DNA of 13,144 nt from an uncultured Thiotrichaceae bacterium (GCA_937931765.1 CALHAO010000287.1:1-13144); one strand, 5' to 3'; shown: positions 5,949 through 12,526, counted from the stretch's first letter. Made by a program: numbers and translations. The notes: generated from the letters alone by a model not told the origin.

Positions 5949-6569
5949 TTAACCATAAATATAAGTACGGAACAATCCGACCATCCGGCCCTGTACCTGT
6001 ACGCTATCGCCGGGATAAACCATCGGTTCCATTTCCGGATTTTCGGGACGTAATTCCACCTCACCATTGGCGTGATAGAAGATTCGCTTCAGGGTTGATT
6101 CTTCACGTTCCACCAACGCCACAACAATGTCACCGTTATGCGCATCTTCAACGCTTTGAATCACCACATAATCACCATCCATAACACCGATATCGATCAT
6201 GGAATCACCCCGGACTTTCAACGCATAACGACCAACGCCGGTAAACAACTCATTCGGGCTAATATCATTCTGATCAGGAATGGCTTCAATCGGTTTACCT
6301 GCAGCGATCTGACCTTGCAAAGGCAAACCAAGATTCATCTGTGGGTTGCGTTCCATGTCATCTACCGGAATTTCATAAGCTCGCTTACCCGCAGAAACCA
6401 ACAAATAACCCTGTTTAATCAAAGCCTGAATGTGCTGGTGAACCGTGCTGCGGGTATTAATACCCACAACTTTTCCAATCTCATCCAATGTGGGTGTATA
6501 ACCATGAGTCTGATACCACTTACGAATTACTTCCCAGATTTCCTGCTGTCTTTTCGTCAATGTCGACAT
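5949..6569 (-). CDS. lexA: LexA, SOS-response repressor / self-cleaving serine peptidase
   Basis: From the chosen start this is 206 aa, normal for LexA. The N-terminal winged HTH runs from about 1 to 68: LTKRQQEIWEVIRKW, then TPTLDEIGKVVGI and the recognition-helix region TRSTVHQHIQAL. The C-terminal peptidase domain has the cleavage site Ala90-Gly91 (QIAAGKPIEAI), the nucleophile Ser123 (RGDSM) and the general base Lys161 (STLKR). The protein should repress SOS genes and self-cleave on RecA filaments. The ATG at 6569 is preceded by AAGGAAGGAAG; the open frame to 6638 runs through the promoter and operator and is not coding. The recognition helix STVH resembles that of Bacillus LexA, which binds GAAC half-sites, more than that of E. 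coli LexA (SPNAAEEH). GAAC repeats sit in the promoter. Canonical gammaproteobacterial CTGT-N8-ACAG boxes are absent upstream. Confidence 0.95.
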   Translation of the reverse strand: MSTLTKRQQEIWEVIRKWYQTHGYTPTLDEIGKVVGINTRSTVHQHIQALIKQGYLLVSAGKRAYEIPVDDMERNPQMNLGLPLQGQIAAGKPIEAIPDQNDISPNELFTGVGRYALKVRGDSMIDIGVMDGDYVVIQSVEDAHNGDIVVALVEREESTLKRIFYHANGEVELRPENPEMEPMVYPGDSVQVQGRMVGLFRTYIYG

Positions 6570-6590
6570 CTGCTTCCTTCCTTTGTAAAC

Positions 6591-6630
6591 CGAACCAAAC
6601 ACGAACCTAATATACGAACTAAAACCGAAC
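6591..6630 (-). promoter_or_regulatory. Putative LexA operators: two GAAC-N7-GAAC direct repeats
   Basis: Read on the plus strand, GAAC occurs at 6592-6595, 6603-6606, 6616-6619 and 6627-6630, each preceded by C. The starts are 11, 13 and 11 bases apart, giving two GAAC-N7-GAAC units. On the lexA-coding strand these are GTTC-N7-GTTC, the form known for alphaproteobacterial SOS boxes. One unit lies in the -35/-10 spacer and the other just past the -10, where a bound repressor would block transcription. A related ATTC-N7-GTTC (6658-6672) lies further upstream. Confidence 0.65.
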
Positions 6631-6638
6631 TTTACCAA
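6609..6638 (-). promoter_or_regulatory. lexA promoter candidate
   Basis: On the minus strand, TTGGTA (6638-6633) and TATATT (6614-6609) are separated by 18 bases. These match 4 of 6 and 5 of 6 consensus positions. The expected start is near 6602, giving a leader of about 33 bases to the lexA ATG. The GAAC repeats overlap both the spacer and the start site. Confidence 0.55.
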
Positions 6639-6712
6639 TCAAAAATACTTTAGGTAGATTCGTTTTTTGTTCGTTTTTTCCGATGAAGGGTTGGTTTTTG
6701 AGAATAAACGGT

Positions 6713-6732
6713 AAAAAATCAGACGGACTGAT
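6713..6732 (-). terminator. Weak intrinsic terminator after the HPP gene
   Basis: On the minus strand, ATCAG and CTGAT (6732-6728 and 6722-6718) form a 5-bp stem with a 5-base loop, and the T-run TTTTTT (6718-6713) begins with the stem's last base. It lies about 40 bases past the HPP stop and before the lexA promoter. The stem is short, hence low confidence. Confidence 0.35.
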
Positions 6733-6769
6733 ACAAGAATTCAATAGGTGCTGATTAATCAGGCTACAC

Positions 6770-7336
6770 TCAAAACCAATAATTCGGATACCGGCGCTGA
6801 GGGGAAAGATTGTTAATGATCAGGGCGACCACGAACATCAAAGTGATGCCGGAGAGCACCGGGTTAAGCACATACCAATAGGACAACTCATGGACATGCT
6901 CACTACCAATCACCGCAATCAGCGCAGTAGCACCACCGGGAGGATGTGTTGTTCCGGTCAGATACATCACGACGATAGCAATGGACACCGCAACCGCAGA
7001 TGTTAACCAAAGCGGGTCAGGTAAAATGTGAAAAACGGTAACACCAATAATGGCCGAAAATAGATGGCCACCAAAAACATAACGTGGCTGAGAAAAGGGT
7101 GCGCTAGGTGAACCGTACAACAACACGGCTGTTGCTCCGAATGAGCCAATCAGGAATAAGTTATCCTGTTCTGTTAACTCATTAGTGCTGCCCAGCCAAC
7201 CGACCAGCGCTATCCCGATAAATGCACCCAACCAGGAGCAAAGCGCATTTCGCCACATAATGGGATGAGGCGATGGGTTCCCGCCACCCCGCATTTTTTT
7301 AAAATACGCGTACAGTTTTGTTCTCAATGGTGCCAT
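6770..7336 (-). CDS. HPP-family integral membrane protein
   Basis: This 188-aa protein has the HPP-family core. There are four predicted membrane helices, at about 30-49, 60-76 (with GSFGATAVLLYG), 90-125 (possibly two spans) and 155-175. The family's HPP motif is at 131-133 within THPPGGATALIAV, and the typical ending YWYVLNPVLSG...NNLSPQRRYPNYW is present. HPP proteins are poorly understood; some plant and cyanobacterial members have been linked to nitrite transport across membranes. Nothing nearby supports a nitrogen role here. The ATG at 7336 has AGGG almost touching it. A TTG at codon 4 (7327), with AGGGA about 8 bases upstream, is an equally plausible start. The gene lies upstream of lexA on the same strand, but lexA has its own promoter. 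It is divergent from the cold-shock genes across a 303-base gap. Confidence 0.85.
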   Translation of the reverse strand: MAPLRTKLYAYFKKMRGGGNPSPHPIMWRNALCSWLGAFIGIALVGWLGSTNELTEQDNLFLIGSFGATAVLLYGSPSAPFSQPRYVFGGHLFSAIIGVTVFHILPDPLWLTSAVAVSIAIVVMYLTGTTHPPGGATALIAVIGSEHVHELSYWYVLNPVLSGITLMFVVALIINNLSPQRRYPNYWF

Positions 7337-7639
7337 CCCTAAAACGTTGAAGCCCTTGCATACTATACCTGTAAATTCATTTATTAAGTTTTTGTAAGCA
7401 TGTCAAATTAGGCGTGTAAGTTTAAAAAACCTGTGCTAGAGTAGGATCAAGCTGTGAAAACAGCTCGTTATAGAGTAGAAACCTTAGAGTAAAAAATGAT
7501 ACTGAACACTTCGCTACACCGCTTCACTTGTAAGTCATGTACGTCCTGAAGATTCATACCCCTTTTTTCCATATAAGATCTTACTTTGTCTAAGTACGCG
7601 CTTTGGCGTGTGAGTTAATTTATATTCAGGAGACATGAA
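7337..7639. other. Divergent 303-base gap: cold-shock leader with repeated TAGAGTA
   Basis: No supported gene is present. The gap must hold promoters for the HPP gene and the first cold-shock gene. Three copies of TAGAGTA lie at 7437-7443, 7471-7477 and 7485-7491. The first is part of an extended -10-like TGCTAGAGT without a good -35. A hairpin AGCTGT-GAAA-ACAGCT (7450-7465) with a GAAA tetraloop lies between the first two. A transcript starting here would have a leader of roughly 150-190 bases, in line with the long structured leaders of cspA-type genes. The 10-base palindrome TAAGATCTTA lies at 7575-7584. Confidence 0.45.
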
Positions 7640-7852
7640 ATGTCTGATAAAACTACCGGTACCGTTAAATGGTTCAATGCTGAAAAAGGCTTTGGCTTCA
7701 TCAATCAAGATAATGGCGGCGATGACGTATTCGTTCACTTCCGTTCAATCATTGGTGACGGTTACAAATCTCTGAACGAAGGCCAAAAGGTTTCCTTCGA
7801 TACAGAGCAAGGCCAAAAAGGTCTGCAAGCTGCTAACGTTGAAGCTCTCTAA
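7640..7852 (+). CDS. Cold-shock domain protein, CspA family (tandem copy 1)
   Basis: This 70-aa protein is a single cold-shock domain, the usual length for the family. It binds single-stranded RNA and DNA and acts as an RNA chaperone that melts secondary structure. RNP1 is KGFGFI (16-21) and RNP2 is VFVHF (30-34); the opening TGTVKWFNAEKGFGFI is diagnostic. The start at 7640 has CAGGAGA 6-7 bases upstream. The protein is identical to that of the next gene; the DNA differs only at six synonymous third positions. A long leader upstream suggests post-transcriptional temperature control as in cspA, but constitutive or growth-phase family members look the same at protein level. Confidence 0.95.
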   Translation: MSDKTTGTVKWFNAEKGFGFINQDNGGDDVFVHFRSIIGDGYKSLNEGQKVSFDTEQGQKGLQAANVEAL

Positions 7853-7911
7853 TAGAATCTTCTTCCAAGCACACTAAATTTTGATACAACTACTCTCAAA
7901 GAGAACATAAA

Positions 7912-8124
7912 ATGTCTGATAAAACTACTGGTACCGTTAAATGGTTCAACGCTGAAAAAGGTTTCGGCTTCATCAATCAAGATAATGGCGGCGATGACGT
8001 ATTCGTTCACTTCCGTTCAATCATTGGTGACGGTTACAAATCTCTGAACGAAGGCCAAAAAGTTTCCTTCGATACAGAGCAAGGCCAGAAAGGTCTGCAA
8101 GCTGCTAACGTTGAAGCTCTCTAA
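7912..8124 (+). CDS. Cold-shock domain protein, CspA family (tandem copy 2)
   Basis: This gene encodes exactly the same 70 residues as the preceding one, including both RNA-binding motifs. Start-to-start distance is 272 bases and the gap between genes is 59 bases, with AGAGAA about 6 bases before the ATG. There is no terminator between the two genes, and a strong one follows this copy, so they are probably read as one transcript, or this copy may also have its own promoter in the gap. Relative to copy 1, codons 6, 13, 17, 18, 50 and 59 differ at the third base only. That fits a tandem duplication kept under strong protein-level selection or by gene conversion. Confidence 0.95.
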   Translation: MSDKTTGTVKWFNAEKGFGFINQDNGGDDVFVHFRSIIGDGYKSLNEGQKVSFDTEQGQKGLQAANVEAL

Positions 8125-8140
8125 TTAATAGATAGATTCT

Positions 8141-8154
8141 TCAAGCATGCTTGA
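8141..8154. repeat. 14-base palindrome upstream of the csp terminator
   Basis: TCAAGCATGCTTGA is its own reverse complement and lies 6 bases before the terminator. The corresponding 3' flank of csp copy 1 has lost or never had it. Its role is unknown. Confidence 0.5.
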
Positions 8155-8160
8155 TTAAAT

Positions 8161-8189
8161 AAAAAAGGACGGCGCTGCCGTCCTTTTTT
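8161..8189. terminator. Strong bidirectional intrinsic terminator
   Basis: AAAAAAGGACGGC (8161-8173) and GCCGTCCTTTTTT (8177-8189) form a perfect 13-bp inverted repeat around GCT, with a 7-bp G/C-rich core and six T on the exit side of either strand. It lies between the cold-shock genes and the convergent minus-strand gene ending at 8223, so it can serve both. Confidence 0.95.
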
Positions 8190-8222
8190 ATGCTTGAGTG
8201 TTAATTATTAATCTGGGATGAC

Positions 8223-8900
8223 TTACCTCGGCTCACGTCCTGCTGCCGGATGATCCGCTTGCTTCAGTTCAGCTTCTTCTGACTCATGATGATGATTACG
8301 TCGTCCACCCCACCGAGGCTTAGAACGGTAATCATGAAAATCAGAGGCCAACTTACTATACGGTGAATTACTGGCTAACTGAGCAATCAGGTCAGCACGT
8401 GTTTCGTCTCTCAGTTCATCACCCAGTTTATTGCATAAACTATTGGCCAACAAAAAGCGCTGCGTCACTTCTAGCCGCCCCTGAAATAAAGTCAGTTGCG
8501 ACAAGGTTTTGCCATAGAGATAAAAATTGATACCAGCGATAAACTCAATCAGCGCTCCACCAATCAATGTAATCATTGGTAACTCAGAACCTTCCTTGCC
8601 GATCATTTGAAAAGCGATCGCTGCTAAGAAAAATAGTAACCCCACAATACTGGCGATCAATGCCCAGCGAAAACTACGCCCGGCCTGATCCAATGATAAA
8701 TCATAAAACTTGGATAAAAGGCCAATTTGGGAGGATGCAATACTCTTAACTTCGTCCTTATCACTGGTAGCAGCATTAAATTGCTTTAATGCAACGCCCG
8801 CTGCTTTTGAAATCGGCTCCTGCCGGGCCGGATTCATCAATAGACCACCCAAGTAACCTGAAGGCTTCTTCACCTCTTCTTCATTAACAGAATCATCCAT
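8223..8900 (-). CDS. Two-helix membrane protein, TRADD-N-associated membrane domain-like
   Basis: This 225-aa protein starts with a charged cytoplasmic-looking segment (1-70). It has two membrane helices (about 78-100 and 107-129) within the pattern DQAGRSFRWALIASIVGLL... then ALIEFIAGINFYLYGKT, followed by an amphipathic stretch ending in VTQRFLLANSLC (145-156). That order matches, from memory, the two-helix domain described in cyanobacteria and others as associated with TRADD-N-like domains. It is found in multidomain proteins proposed to act in immunity or cell-death signalling. No TRADD-N, protease or NTPase domain is fused here. The tail is hydrophilic with an HHH run (203-205). GGAGGA 7 bases before the ATG fixes the start. 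It follows the CNNM/CBS gene by 48 bases, so co-transcription is likely. The fold similarity is a recollection and the function is unknown. Confidence 0.6.
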   Translation of the reverse strand: MDDSVNEEEVKKPSGYLGGLLMNPARQEPISKAAGVALKQFNAATSDKDEVKSIASSQIGLLSKFYDLSLDQAGRSFRWALIASIVGLLFFLAAIAFQMIGKEGSELPMITLIGGALIEFIAGINFYLYGKTLSQLTLFQGRLEVTQRFLLANSLCNKLGDELRDETRADLIAQLASNSPYSKLASDFHDYRSKPRWGGRRNHHHESEEAELKQADHPAAGREPR

Positions 8901-8948
8901 ACTTCCTCCGACTTTTGGTTACACATGCTTTAAGTATAGCCTGTTAAA

Positions 8949-10034
8949 TCATTCGTTTGCTGAAACAGCCTCTTTTTCAACTAAACCCAAAGCCAGCGCC
9001 CGCTTCTCCCAATTCCTTCGCGCCACCACCTGCATGTCTTCATTACTATCAAATTCATCCATGATTTCCAACCCCAACAAGGTTTCAATCACATCTTCCA
9101 TAGTCAGAATACCAGCCATGCCACCGTACTCATCAACCACCAGCGCTATATGTTCATTATTCTCTAACAGATCGGTGTGCAACTCTGTAATCAGACTATT
9201 TTGTGGCACAACAATCAAGTCTCTACGCAGGGTCACTAGCTTATCTTCTTTCTTACCATCTAATAAACTGGCCAACAGGTCATCTTTCAAAACATACCCT
9301 GTTACTTTATCTTTGGAATCACCCTTATAAACCGGAACTCTGGAAAATTGCAGCGCCGGATTCAGCTTATGAAACTGTTGCAGCGTCATATCTTCGGGTG
9401 CTGCATGCACTACTGTGCGTGGTGTCATAATACTTTTGGCTTCGATGGTATTGAAGCGCAGCAGGTTACGAATAATATTCGACTCACTTTGTTTCAGCAT
9501 GCCTTCCTGTTCACCAATCTCAGTCATCAGCAGGAAATCAGAGCGCGATAAAACACTGCCTGATTTATCTTTTTTCAAAGCTTTGGTAATCAACTGCGTC
9601 ATCCAGATTAATGGACTCAGGAGTTTCATAATAAACAGCAATGACTTCACTGTGAACGGAGCCAGCTCCTCCCAATAATTAGCACCAATGGTTTTGGGGA
9701 TAATTTCAGAAAGAATCAGGATGCCCAGTGTCATCAACACAGGTATCACCAGTGAAGTAACCATGGGATTAGTTTCTCCCCACAACATGGTTGCCTGAGC
9801 ACCGACCCCTAATGCACCCACAGTATGTGCGATAGTATTCAAGGTCAGAATCGCCGCCAATGGCTTATCTATATTGTCTTTGAAATTCTGAAGGTGCTGA
9901 CCTATCGGGTCTTTCTCTTTCAGCTTAATTTGCGCATAAGAAGGCGTAATGCTGAGTAAAGCAGCCTCCCATAACGAACACATGAATGAGAACAGGATTG
10001 AAACGAGGAAGAAGACTATTAGTAATGTATACAT
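8949..10034 (-). CDS. CNNM-type membrane protein with CBS pair (CorC/HlyC-related, possible divalent-cation transporter)
   Basis: This 361-aa protein has an N-terminal CNNM (DUF21) membrane domain: helices at about 3-25, 58-80, 92-115 and 128-150, with SLWEAALLSITPS at 20-32 and SEIIPKTIGANY at 109-120. A CBS pair follows at about 203-258 (MTPRTVV, SRVPVY, VTGYVLKDDLL) and 273-325 (VVDEYGGMAGILTMEDVIETLLG). It ends about 35 residues later, without the CorC_HlyC C-terminal domain of longer relatives. CNNM proteins handle Mg2+ or Co2+ (efflux or Na+-linked exchange), and the CBS pair usually senses ATP-Mg. The protein should sit in the inner membrane. The ATG at 10034 has only a weak GCGAAAG upstream. 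The TRADD-N-associated-like gene is 48 bases downstream. Confidence 0.88.
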   Translation of the reverse strand: MYTLLIVFFLVSILFSFMCSLWEAALLSITPSYAQIKLKEKDPIGQHLQNFKDNIDKPLAAILTLNTIAHTVGALGVGAQATMLWGETNPMVTSLVIPVLMTLGILILSEIIPKTIGANYWEELAPFTVKSLLFIMKLLSPLIWMTQLITKALKKDKSGSVLSRSDFLLMTEIGEQEGMLKQSESNIIRNLLRFNTIEAKSIMTPRTVVHAAPEDMTLQQFHKLNPALQFSRVPVYKGDSKDKVTGYVLKDDLLASLLDGKKEDKLVTLRRDLIVVPQNSLITELHTDLLENNEHIALVVDEYGGMAGILTMEDVIETLLGLEIMDEFDSNEDMQVVARRNWEKRALALGLVEKEAVSANE

Positions 10035-10147
10035 GACTTTCGCTTATTAAATATTTGCACAGAAGCATACCAGAATTCTCTGGTTGAAGTTATCTGCAAA
10101 CAATGCGCTTAAGATCAGGTATCCGTAGTCAGAGGATAACTACAAAA

Positions 10148-10552
10148 TCAGGCCATTTTCTCGCGAATAAAGCCGGGAAGTTCCATTGAGCAGCCTTTAG
10201 CATGATCCACCCACACCACCTTAGAATCACCGGTACATGCTGGTTTTTCCGGATCAGATGCTGCAAACAGTTCGTAATTAATCATGAAGCTACTACGACC
10301 CATTTCGCCCAGATAACAATCTACCCGCACATCATTGGGATAAACAACAGGCTTCAGGAATGTGCAGTTTGCCGTGATGATGACAGGGCCATCATCACGG
10401 CCTGCAATTTGACCACCCGCGATATTTTCAATTAACTGAACGCGGGCTTCTTCAAAAAAACGGAAATACACCGTGTTGTTCACATGATTATAAGCATCCA
10501 TGTCACCCCACCTTACTGGTAAGGTACAACTGAAAACAGGTGCTTTATGCAT
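10148..10552 (-). CDS. Acyl-CoA thioesterase, hotdog fold (4HBT / YbgC-FadM type)
   Basis: This 134-aa protein is a single hotdog domain of normal length. The signature RWGDMDAYNHVNNTVYFRFFEEAR (from residue 14) contains the likely catalytic acid Asp17 and the HVNN segment typical of this branch. The core helix and strands (TFLKPVVYPNDV, then GRSSFMINYEL) follow. It should hydrolyse acyl-CoA thioesters in the cytoplasm. It starts 23 bases after phaC stops, with GGAG about 6 bases before the ATG, so it is probably translated from the phaC transcript. There it could adjust the 3-hydroxyacyl-CoA pool or recycle CoA around polymer synthesis. Substrate chain length cannot be read from the sequence, and a general housekeeping thioesterase is the alternative. 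Confidence 0.88.
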   Translation of the reverse strand: MHKAPVFSCTLPVRWGDMDAYNHVNNTVYFRFFEEARVQLIENIAGGQIAGRDDGPVIITANCTFLKPVVYPNDVRVDCYLGEMGRSSFMINYELFAASDPEKPACTGDSKVVWVDHAKGCSMELPGFIREKMA

Positions 10553-10575
10553 GGTTATCTCCGTTTCTAGGGTTA

Positions 10576-12357
10576 TTACTTTACGTAGGTACCTGGTGCA
10601 TCACAAAGCACTTCAAGCTTACCTTTACCCGGCTCACGTGCTTCAGCTTCATCACCCGCAAACTCAGATACCCACTTATCCCAATCATGCCACCATGACA
10701 GGTCAGATTTCTCAGCCGCTTTGAGCCAAGCTTCAGCATCAGTGCTCAGGTCTTCATTCACCCAGTGGCCATATTTGTTCACTGAAGCAGGATTAACCAC
10801 ACCAGCAATGTGACCCGACTCACCTAATACAAAACGTACCGGCCCGCTAAACAACTGCGTACCCAGATAAGTGGTTTTCCACGGTGCGATATGATCATCA
10901 TGTGCTGATACAAAATAAACCGGCGTTGTTACCTTGCTCATATCAATGTCCGTACCGGACAAATTAATACCACAAGGCTGAGCCAGCTTATTTTCCAGAT
11001 ACATATTACGCAGATAATAACTGTGCATTGCCTGTGGCATACGCGTGCTGTCTGAGTTCCAGTACAACAAATCGAATGGCAGTGGATCATTACCCAATAG
11101 GTAGAGGTTCACAAAGAACGACCAGACCAGATCATTAGAACGCAGCATATTAAACGCTGAACCCATGTTCTTGCCATCCAGATAACCACCGTTGCTTTCC
11201 ATCAGTTTTTCCAGTGAAGACACCTGTTCTTCATCTAGGAAAACACCAATCTCACCCGGCTCAGAAAAATCAATCAATGTCGTGAAAAAGGTAGCACTTT
11301 TAACACGGTCATCTTTGTTAGCAGCCATATAAGCCAAGGTCGCTGCTGTCAAAGTACCACCCAGACAGTAACCGGCTATATTCACTTCACGCTCACCGCT
11401 AGCAGCTTCAATTGCATCAATAGCAGCCAGCGTACCCAACTGCAGGTAATCATCAAAGCTCAAATGACGCTGGTCAGTATCAGGGTTACGCCAGGAAATT
11501 AAGAATACAGTATGACCCTGTCCAACAGCCCATTTCACATAGGAATTCTTTTCACGCAGATCAAGAATGTAATACTTATTGATCCATGGTGGAACAATCA
11601 ACAACGGACGCTGACGGACTTTTTCGGTGGTTGGTGTGTATTGAATCAGCTCAATCAGTTCATTGCGGAATACTACTTTACCCGGCGTAGTTGCAATGTC
11701 TTTGCCCAGCTCAAATGCTTCAGTATCCGTCATGCGGATTTTCAGCTCACCGTCCTGAAAATCATGCAACAGATTCTCAAGCCCCTTGACCAAGTTCTCA
11801 CCATTGGTTTCCTGAACCTTCTGCCAAACCTGCGGATTAGTTATCGCAAAGTTATTCGGAGCTAGTGCATCAACCATAGTGTTCACATAGAATTCTGCTT
11901 TAGCAGCTTCTTTGCTATCCATACCCTCATGAGCACTGGTCAACGTTTTCATAAAACCAGAGAAATTCAGATACGACTGCATAGTGATTTCGGAAGTAGG
12001 ATTTTCTTTCCAGGCCGGGTCACGAAAACGACGATCACGAACGCTCTCATCACTGATGGAAACATTGGAGAAGCCCATCATCTTTGCATAGGTGCGCTGC
12101 CACATCTGTAGCTGATTATTCATCAGATCCATATTCGCCTGATAAAGTGTGTCAGGTTGCTTCAGCAGATTGAAAGCCCAGCTGGATGTTGCTTTCAAAA
12201 AAGCAGAACTATCTGCTTGGTTTGAGTCGCCATCTACCTGTGCTGCCAACATCTTCTGATTAAATTGCTGCCACAAACCTGTAGCTTTAATGAGATTACT
12301 CTGCAACAAAGCAGGGTTAATAGGAGTGGCTTCCACTGTTTCTACCGGCTTACCCAT
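10576..12357 (-). CDS. phaC: Class I poly(3-hydroxyalkanoate) synthase PhaC
   Basis: From the chosen start this is a 593-aa protein, the usual class I length. The N-terminal PhaC region includes RDRRFRDPAWKENP (107-120). The alpha/beta-hydrolase core has PPWINKYYILDL (256-267) and the lipase-like box GYCLGG (329-334) with nucleophile Cys331. The other catalytic residues are Asp488 (HDDHI) and His516 (GESGHIAGV). The conserved tail NKYGHWVN leads to a Trp-rich C-terminus. It polymerises (R)-3-hydroxyacyl-CoA, mostly short-chain, into PHA at the granule surface. I chose the ATG at 12357 (MGKPVETVEA) because AGAGGA lies about 8 bases upstream. In-frame ATGs at 12411 and 12435 would add a hydrophobic leader not seen in the family, and the longer one would begin inside a repeat. 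The thioesterase gene follows; no phaA, phaB or phasin gene is in the window. Confidence 0.95.
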   Translation of the reverse strand: MGKPVETVEATPINPALLQSNLIKATGLWQQFNQKMLAAQVDGDSNQADSSAFLKATSSWAFNLLKQPDTLYQANMDLMNNQLQMWQRTYAKMMGFSNVSISDESVRDRRFRDPAWKENPTSEITMQSYLNFSGFMKTLTSAHEGMDSKEAAKAEFYVNTMVDALAPNNFAITNPQVWQKVQETNGENLVKGLENLLHDFQDGELKIRMTDTEAFELGKDIATTPGKVVFRNELIELIQYTPTTEKVRQRPLLIVPPWINKYYILDLREKNSYVKWAVGQGHTVFLISWRNPDTDQRHLSFDDYLQLGTLAAIDAIEAASGEREVNIAGYCLGGTLTAATLAYMAANKDDRVKSATFFTTLIDFSEPGEIGVFLDEEQVSSLEKLMESNGGYLDGKNMGSAFNMLRSNDLVWSFFVNLYLLGNDPLPFDLLYWNSDSTRMPQAMHSYYLRNMYLENKLAQPCGINLSGTDIDMSKVTTPVYFVSAHDDHIAPWKTTYLGTQLFSGPVRFVLGESGHIAGVVNPASVNKYGHWVNEDLSTDAEAWLKAAEKSDLSWWHDWDKWVSEFAGDEAEAREPGKGKLEVLCDAPGTYVK

Positions 12358-12428
12358 GTTCAAATCCTCTACAACACAAATGGTTGCCAGCACGATTTTT
12401 ATAATGGACATGAAAAAAACTTCACCTC

Positions 12429-12459
12429 CAAGCATAGAAATCTTCGACTTCTACAGTAA
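12429..12459 (-). repeat. Dispersed hairpin repeat, copy 3 (half unit) in the phaC leader
   Basis: On the minus strand TTACTGT (12459-12453) is followed by AGAAGTC-GAA-GATTTCT (12452-12436), a 7-bp stem with one G-U pair, then ATGCTTG. It matches the first half of copies 1 and 2 but lacks the ATGCGG-to-TTACT right half. It lies between the phaC promoter candidate and its start codon, so the phaC mRNA would carry the hairpin about 80 bases before the ATG. Confidence 0.7.
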
Positions 12460-12476
12460 GTGCTGGAAAACGCGGG

Positions 12477-12505
12477 ATTTTACATACTTTTGTGCACTGC
12501 AGCAA
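12477..12505 (-). promoter_or_regulatory. phaC promoter candidate
   Basis: On the minus strand TTGCTG (12505-12500) and TAAAAT (12482-12477) are 17 bases apart. The -10 matches 5 of 6 consensus bases, the -35 only 3. A start near 12470 would give a leader of about 113 bases that includes repeat copy 3. Confidence 0.4.
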
Positions 12506-12516
12506 GAAACATTAGC

Positions 12517-12526
12517 AACACGTGTT
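12517..12526. promoter_or_regulatory. Palindrome AACACGTGTT upstream of the phaC -35
   Basis: A perfect 10-base palindrome is centred about 19 bases upstream of the putative -35 of phaC, a position suited to a regulator's operator. No regulator gene in the window is an obvious partner. Confidence 0.3.

Larger units (their letters stand above)
7640..8160 (+). repeat. Tandem gene duplication of csp
   Basis: The two 213-base reading frames are 207/213 identical, with an uninterrupted 95-base identical core between the differences at base 54 and base 150. The 3' flanks are also related: TAGAATCTTCTTCCAAGCA at 7853 aligns with TAGATTCTTC-AAGCA at 8133, so the duplicated unit reached past the stop codon. 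The 5' flanks differ. Confidence 0.85.

Noticed and set aside
6138..6653. A 171-codon open frame on the plus strand opposite lexA
   Set aside because: It is antisense to a clear LexA, shows no family motif, and runs through the lexA promoter and operators.
7533..7545. A cold-box-like GACGTACA in the csp leader
   Set aside because: The match to the E. coli cold box appears only on the reverse strand of this leader, so the csp mRNA would not carry it.
7535..7738. A 67-codon minus-strand frame overlapping the start of csp copy 1
   Set aside because: It overlaps the strongly supported cold-shock gene on the opposite strand and has no recognisable protein features.
8223..8900. Defence island or cell-death operon
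   Set aside because: Only a two-helix membrane domain is present; no effector, sensor, nuclease, protease or mobile-element gene accompanies it.
10070..10140. Small inverted repeats (CCAGA/TCTGG and AGTTATC/GATAACT) after the thioesterase gene
   Set aside because: The stems are 5-7 bp with no T-run on the minus strand, so I do not call a terminator or attenuator.
11512..11865. A 117-codon open frame on the plus strand opposite phaC
   Set aside because: It is the antisense shadow of conserved PhaC codons, with no ribosome site or domain pattern of its own.
12358..12435. N-terminal extension of phaC by 26 codons
   Set aside because: The extension is hydrophobic, begins inside the hairpin repeat, and lacks a well-spaced ribosome site. 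The ATG at 12357 has one and fits class I PhaC starts.
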